Source: Zygnema cylindricum
Lineage: Eukaryota > Streptophyta > Zygnematophyceae > Zygnematales > Zygnemataceae
Reading direction: 5' to 3'
Assembly: GCA_037447655.1 (NCBI GenBank)
Contig: JBBHKE010001350.1
Location: forward strand, 130,907-194,906
Length of the DNA stretch: 64,000 nt
Shown in pieces: positions 61,001-64,000 of this stretch. Positions within the stretch are counted from its first letter, which is position 1; each line of letters begins with the position of its first letter. Position numbers and translations under genes: made by a program. The notes under the pieces are model-generated. The model was not told the DNA's origin. It saw nothing but the letters and a program-made list of their open reading frames with translations, and searched no databases.

Positions 61001-62652
61001 CTTTCGTCCAGCAAATTTAAGTTTAGTCTCAGAGTATTGTGCATGAGTCCAAAAATCACGCACGAAAAATAGAAGCCATCCAGAAGATATTAAAGACACT
61101 TCCATATATTAATAGCGTAGAAATTATTGAATAATAACATAAAAGAAACTCATTGTAGGAAACATGCATGTCAAAATGGGTACATTTTGTTAAAATTTTG
61201 CATAGACACAAACTTACCCGTTACTTCAGCGACCGTAAGATTACGTTCTGCTGCAGCGTGGAGATCAATGTGATCAGAGCCAATCCCAGCCGTCAAAATG
61301 AGCTCGAGATTCTTTGCTCTTTTAATTCTTTCCGCTGTCATGTATGCTGGGTGAAAAGGTGTAGTGATGACAACATTTGCGTCCGCAAGCTCCTGATCAA
61401 GTCCTGTTTTAAAAAGCAAATGTTTTTCAAGAATTTAGAAACTCAACGCCCACACAAATCCTGTATGGTCCTAGAACAACAAAATTTGTGCAAACTCAGG
61501 ATAAAGCAATTATGTCGTCGTGAAAGTATTTCCAGCAAGATGGAAATGGCATGACTTTCGCAAGGCAAAATGAAACAACGTTTGCTGAACCAAAGTGAAG
61601 CTAGAGTTGTAGTAAACTCGACAAATTTGGAGCTTGAAATTTGTTAACGAAATACAAAAGAAGTGAAGCATATAGTTGCCATCCTTGCTTTTTCAAAGGC
61701 CATAGAAGATCTAAAGATAGAAGTAGTTAAGGCATCTGAATAGCTTACGAGAACCATCGCCCTCCTTGTCATCAGTCACGACATATTCGTGACCACCCTC
61801 TTTGAGGAAATCAGCAAGGCCAAGTGCATTTTCCACACAACCCAGGAACTTAGGATTCTTCGAGTACTCTCCGCCCTTAAACAGGACAGCAACAATTTTT
61901 TTTTTCATAGTGGCGGGACTCTGCAATACAAAAAACAAAGCAGGCAAGTCACAAAAAAATTACAACCCGTAAGTATGAAAGCTTTACATCTAGGGTTCCA
62001 CTTGCTCTAACGGCTTCTGGAGATTTTATGAAAAAGAGCAGAGAAAATCCTAACACTTAAGTCTGTTCAACGCACCATCCCTTTATATTTCCCTTACGAG
62101 ACAAAGGTTCACAAATGCCCTCACTAATGCCTTACTCGTTGATATCTTCTTACGAGTAAACATTCATGTAATCAGTTAAAATAACATGAAACTATGTCTA
62201 AAAATCCGCCAGTGTTCGAAATGGTTACTAATTTATCGTCGAAGTTGAGCAGCAACGATAGAGACAAGTAATAATTGAAACCGGGAATAATGATAGAACT
62301 GATACAAATAACAATAAAAATCGTAAATAATGAGAGAGCTAAAACAAAAAACAATCAAAACTGGAAATAACGGCAGGACCGTTTACATTAATAATCAAAA
62401 CGGGGAATAATCACAGAACTGATACAGTTAATAATATAAAACGAAGTAACAACAGAACTGGTACAACCAGTAATCAAAACCGAGAAAAATGACAGAACTA
62501 ACTTCTGCAGCTGGAGCTGCAGAGACTTCAATCTTCGACCGCACGGAGATGCCCCTCTGGCTTGACCCTGTTTTTGCACATCTTTGTGAGCCTTTCTCCA
62601 ACAGATGAAACTGACTTGGCGTCGGACGGAAAGAGCTTGACAACATTACCAT
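58053..62652 (-). CDS. FDH: Formate dehydrogenase, mitochondrial type
   Basis: It oxidises formate to CO2, reducing a nicotinamide coenzyme (EC 1.17.1.9 family). Minus-strand exons: 62503-62652, 61749-61920, 61218-61403, 60475-60677, 60089-60234, 59517-59641, 58906-59018, 58053-58166. They join in phase to 402 residues. Residues 1-50 are Ser/Arg-rich and acid-poor, fitting an organelle transit peptide, and are encoded by their own exon. The core starts at [15 protein letters not shown]. Substrate-loop [14 protein letters not shown] and [10 protein letters not shown] (formate-binding Asn172), Rossmann motif GAGRIG (224-229), catalytic Arg308 in NNARGDI, Gln337 and His356 in TPHLSG are all present. 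The residue after the second beta strand, normally Asp in YxDR, is Ala247 (YYARHE), which would weaken NAD selection. The start could also be the second ATG (62646). It is convergent with PDI. Confidence 0.96.
58520..58745. mobile_element. TA-flanked MITE in formate dehydrogenase intron 7
   Basis: The left end CACCATGAATCACAAATAACG and right end AACACTAATAGCGATTCACG belong to the common family. The right terminus is blurred by a repeated ATTCAC, so the end is approximate. Confidence 0.6.
59095..59232. repeat. Purine-rich microsatellite in formate dehydrogenase intron 6
   Basis: GGAGAGAGGAG-type low-complexity sequence on the plus strand. On the transcript it is a polypyrimidine stretch. The frames across it are low-complexity. 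Confidence 0.85.
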
Positions 62653-63547
62653 TGCACCGGGAACTCCCTGCGGAACCTCAACGTTTATCTTCAGTTAAAT
62701 TTTCGGTCGTTTTATTCAAATTCACAGTTTTGGAACAAAAAACAGTGGTACGAAGGGTATGAGTAACATAAGAGCTTCGTCAAGTTTGATGAGTGGAAAG
62801 CACGTCTACTTGCTTTCTGGCTTTACGATATGCTTTAAGTAGAAAATCTAGAAAATAAAAAATTACAGTATTAAACTGCAGTTCGTCAATGCTGTTTTTC
62901 CAAAACTATAAAAGAATAGCCGTTCAAGCTTACCTCTTTAAGACATACAATACATTTCAGAATTGAACAATTCAAAACAAAAGACTTACCGGCATTTTGA
63001 AAGATTTGCGTTATAAAAGGACTTAGACTGGAAAAATGCCTCCAACGAGACTCAAGAAATATAAAATTCCAAATTAGATCTTCCTGATTTCCTCCTTGCA
63101 ATAAGAACAAGTTTATGTAACTTGGCAATGTCTGGCTGGGATTTCCAATGCCATGCACTTGTAGCCATGGCGATTCCATAGCTGCCAAAAAGTGAGCCAC
63201 AGTGAGAATAACCAGGTGGCAGAAGCTCTCTTGGTAACTCCTTTTCCTTGGCCACTTGGATGGCTGCATTCGCCATTGTATGCCGCTGCAACAACACGTG
63301 TTTGCCTTCGGAAAGAACACCAAGCGCAGGAAATGGTAAGCAGCAGCGCTTCATTAAAAAGCTATTTGTCTATTTGATATAATTTGGCACATGGCATAAG
63401 TTTAATGTGCGAGAAAACTTCGAAACGCTATGCATACAGTACGCATACCTGACGATACATTTCCGTACAGTACGCGAACTATAAAAGAGTAAGAATATAT
63501 AACGTTTCCGATTGTTTTAGCACATTAAAATTTAAAAAGCTACAGTA
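62653..63547. other. Upstream region of formate dehydrogenase
   Basis: It should contain the minus-strand promoter and 5' UTR. A 100-codon minus-strand frame (63052-63354) has no recognisable domain. No TATA box or known element can be assigned with confidence. Confidence 0.4.
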
Positions 63548-63746
63548 CACCGTCGATCGTATTTAGCGTGTAGAAATTATTAGAGTAAAGAAAAAATTAG
63601 CATCATTAATTCTAATTCAGTGCCAGGAGACGTGGCAAATAATGGTCCACGTCCTTAAATAGCGTCATTTATTCTATGTAAGGTTCAAGGGTCAAAATTT
63701 AGGGGCGCCGAATTAGTGTTCAACACGCTAAATACGATCGACGGTG
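63548..63746. mobile_element. TA-flanked MITE (first of tandem pair)
   Basis: This 199-bp element has perfectly inverted ends CACCGTCGATCGTATTTAGC and its complement, flanked by CAGTA and TACAG. The end sequence carries ATCGTATTTAG in place of the usual ATCGCTATTAG. Confidence 0.85.
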
Positions 63747-63753
63747 TACAGTA

Positions 63754-63953
63754 CACCGCGTATCGTTATTAGCGTTGAGAAATTATTAGTGTAAAGAAAA
63801 AATTAGCGTCATTCATTCTAATTTAGTGCTAGGAGACGTGGCAGATTATGGTCCACGTCCTTAAATAGTGTAACCTATTCTATTTAAGGTGTCAATGTCA
63901 AAATTTTGGGGTGCCGATATAGAGTTCATAACGCTAATAACGATTCGCGGTGT
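63754..63953. mobile_element. TA-flanked MITE (second of tandem pair)
   Basis: This 200-bp element has ends CACCGCGTATCGTTATTAGC and GCTAATAACGATTCGCGGTG, flanked by TA. It is closely similar inside to its neighbour (AGGAGACGTGGCA, TCCACGTCCTTAAATAG). Confidence 0.85.
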
Positions 63954-64000
63954 ACTGTACTGTACAGTACTGTATAGAAATAACAATGCCCATTGTAAAG

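Noticed and set aside
63052-63354. 100-codon minus-strand frame upstream of formate dehydrogenase
   Set aside because: No recognisable domain; formate dehydrogenase already has a transit-peptide exon that fits in phase. It could be a 5' UTR exon, but nothing shows this.

Overview
This is a nuclear genomic window from a eukaryote with a large, repeat-choked genome. It carries three intron-split protein genes with GT-AG introns. Best guess is the green lineage: one gene matches the plant UTR7 type of nucleotide-sugar transporter, one is a mitochondrial-type formate dehydrogenase with a plant-like layout, and one is a KDEL-tailed plant-like protein disulfide isomerase. A charophyte alga would fit the gene types and the repeat density, but the species cannot be proven from the window.

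Layout. 1-2363: 3' part of a Ty3/gypsy retrotransposon (integrase, 3' LTR) sitting in a hAT-like element (2364-3176). 3233-3890: Harbinger-like element. 4087-8796: Copia-type solo LTR, split by a complete non-autonomous LTR element (4231-7787). 8969-17103: full-length but decayed Ty3/gypsy element, itself split by a solo LTR (13076-13927). 17109-26400: dispersed repeats, a hAT-like element containing a second hAT-like element containing a solo LTR (19958-22396), a 39-bp minisatellite and several MITEs. 27850-32891 (minus): nucleotide-sugar transporter, six exons, 373 aa. 34331-38629: decamer repeat and nested hAT-, Harbinger- and mariner-like MITEs. 38885-46310: degenerate reverse-transcriptase-like gene split by a Ty1/copia element (39257-44995) that contains an assembly gap. 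48231-56697 (plus): protein disulfide isomerase, ten exons, 518 aa. 58053-62652 (minus): formate dehydrogenase, eight exons, 402 aa, convergent with the isomerase gene. 63548-63953: two tandem MITEs.

The three host genes are unrelated housekeeping functions: ER oxidative folding, ER/Golgi sugar-nucleotide import, and mitochondrial formate oxidation. I joined the exons by checking splice sites and reading phase; all three models keep an open frame from ATG to stop. The most notable protein feature is that the formate dehydrogenase has alanine where the family has the aspartate that selects NAD over NADP.

The repeats can be dated relative to each other by nesting, and many have exact target-site duplications. 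Five groups stand out: TA-flanked MITEs with CACCG...CGGTG ends, present in introns of all three genes; an 8-bp-TSD family with CATAGTTC ends; a hAT-like family rich in GATATATCG palindromes; Harbinger-like elements with GGGT..CCTTCCAT ends; and Copia-type elements whose primer-binding site matches the anticodon half, not the 3' end, of initiator tRNA-Met. I recognised no transposase gene, so all DNA elements here appear non-autonomous.
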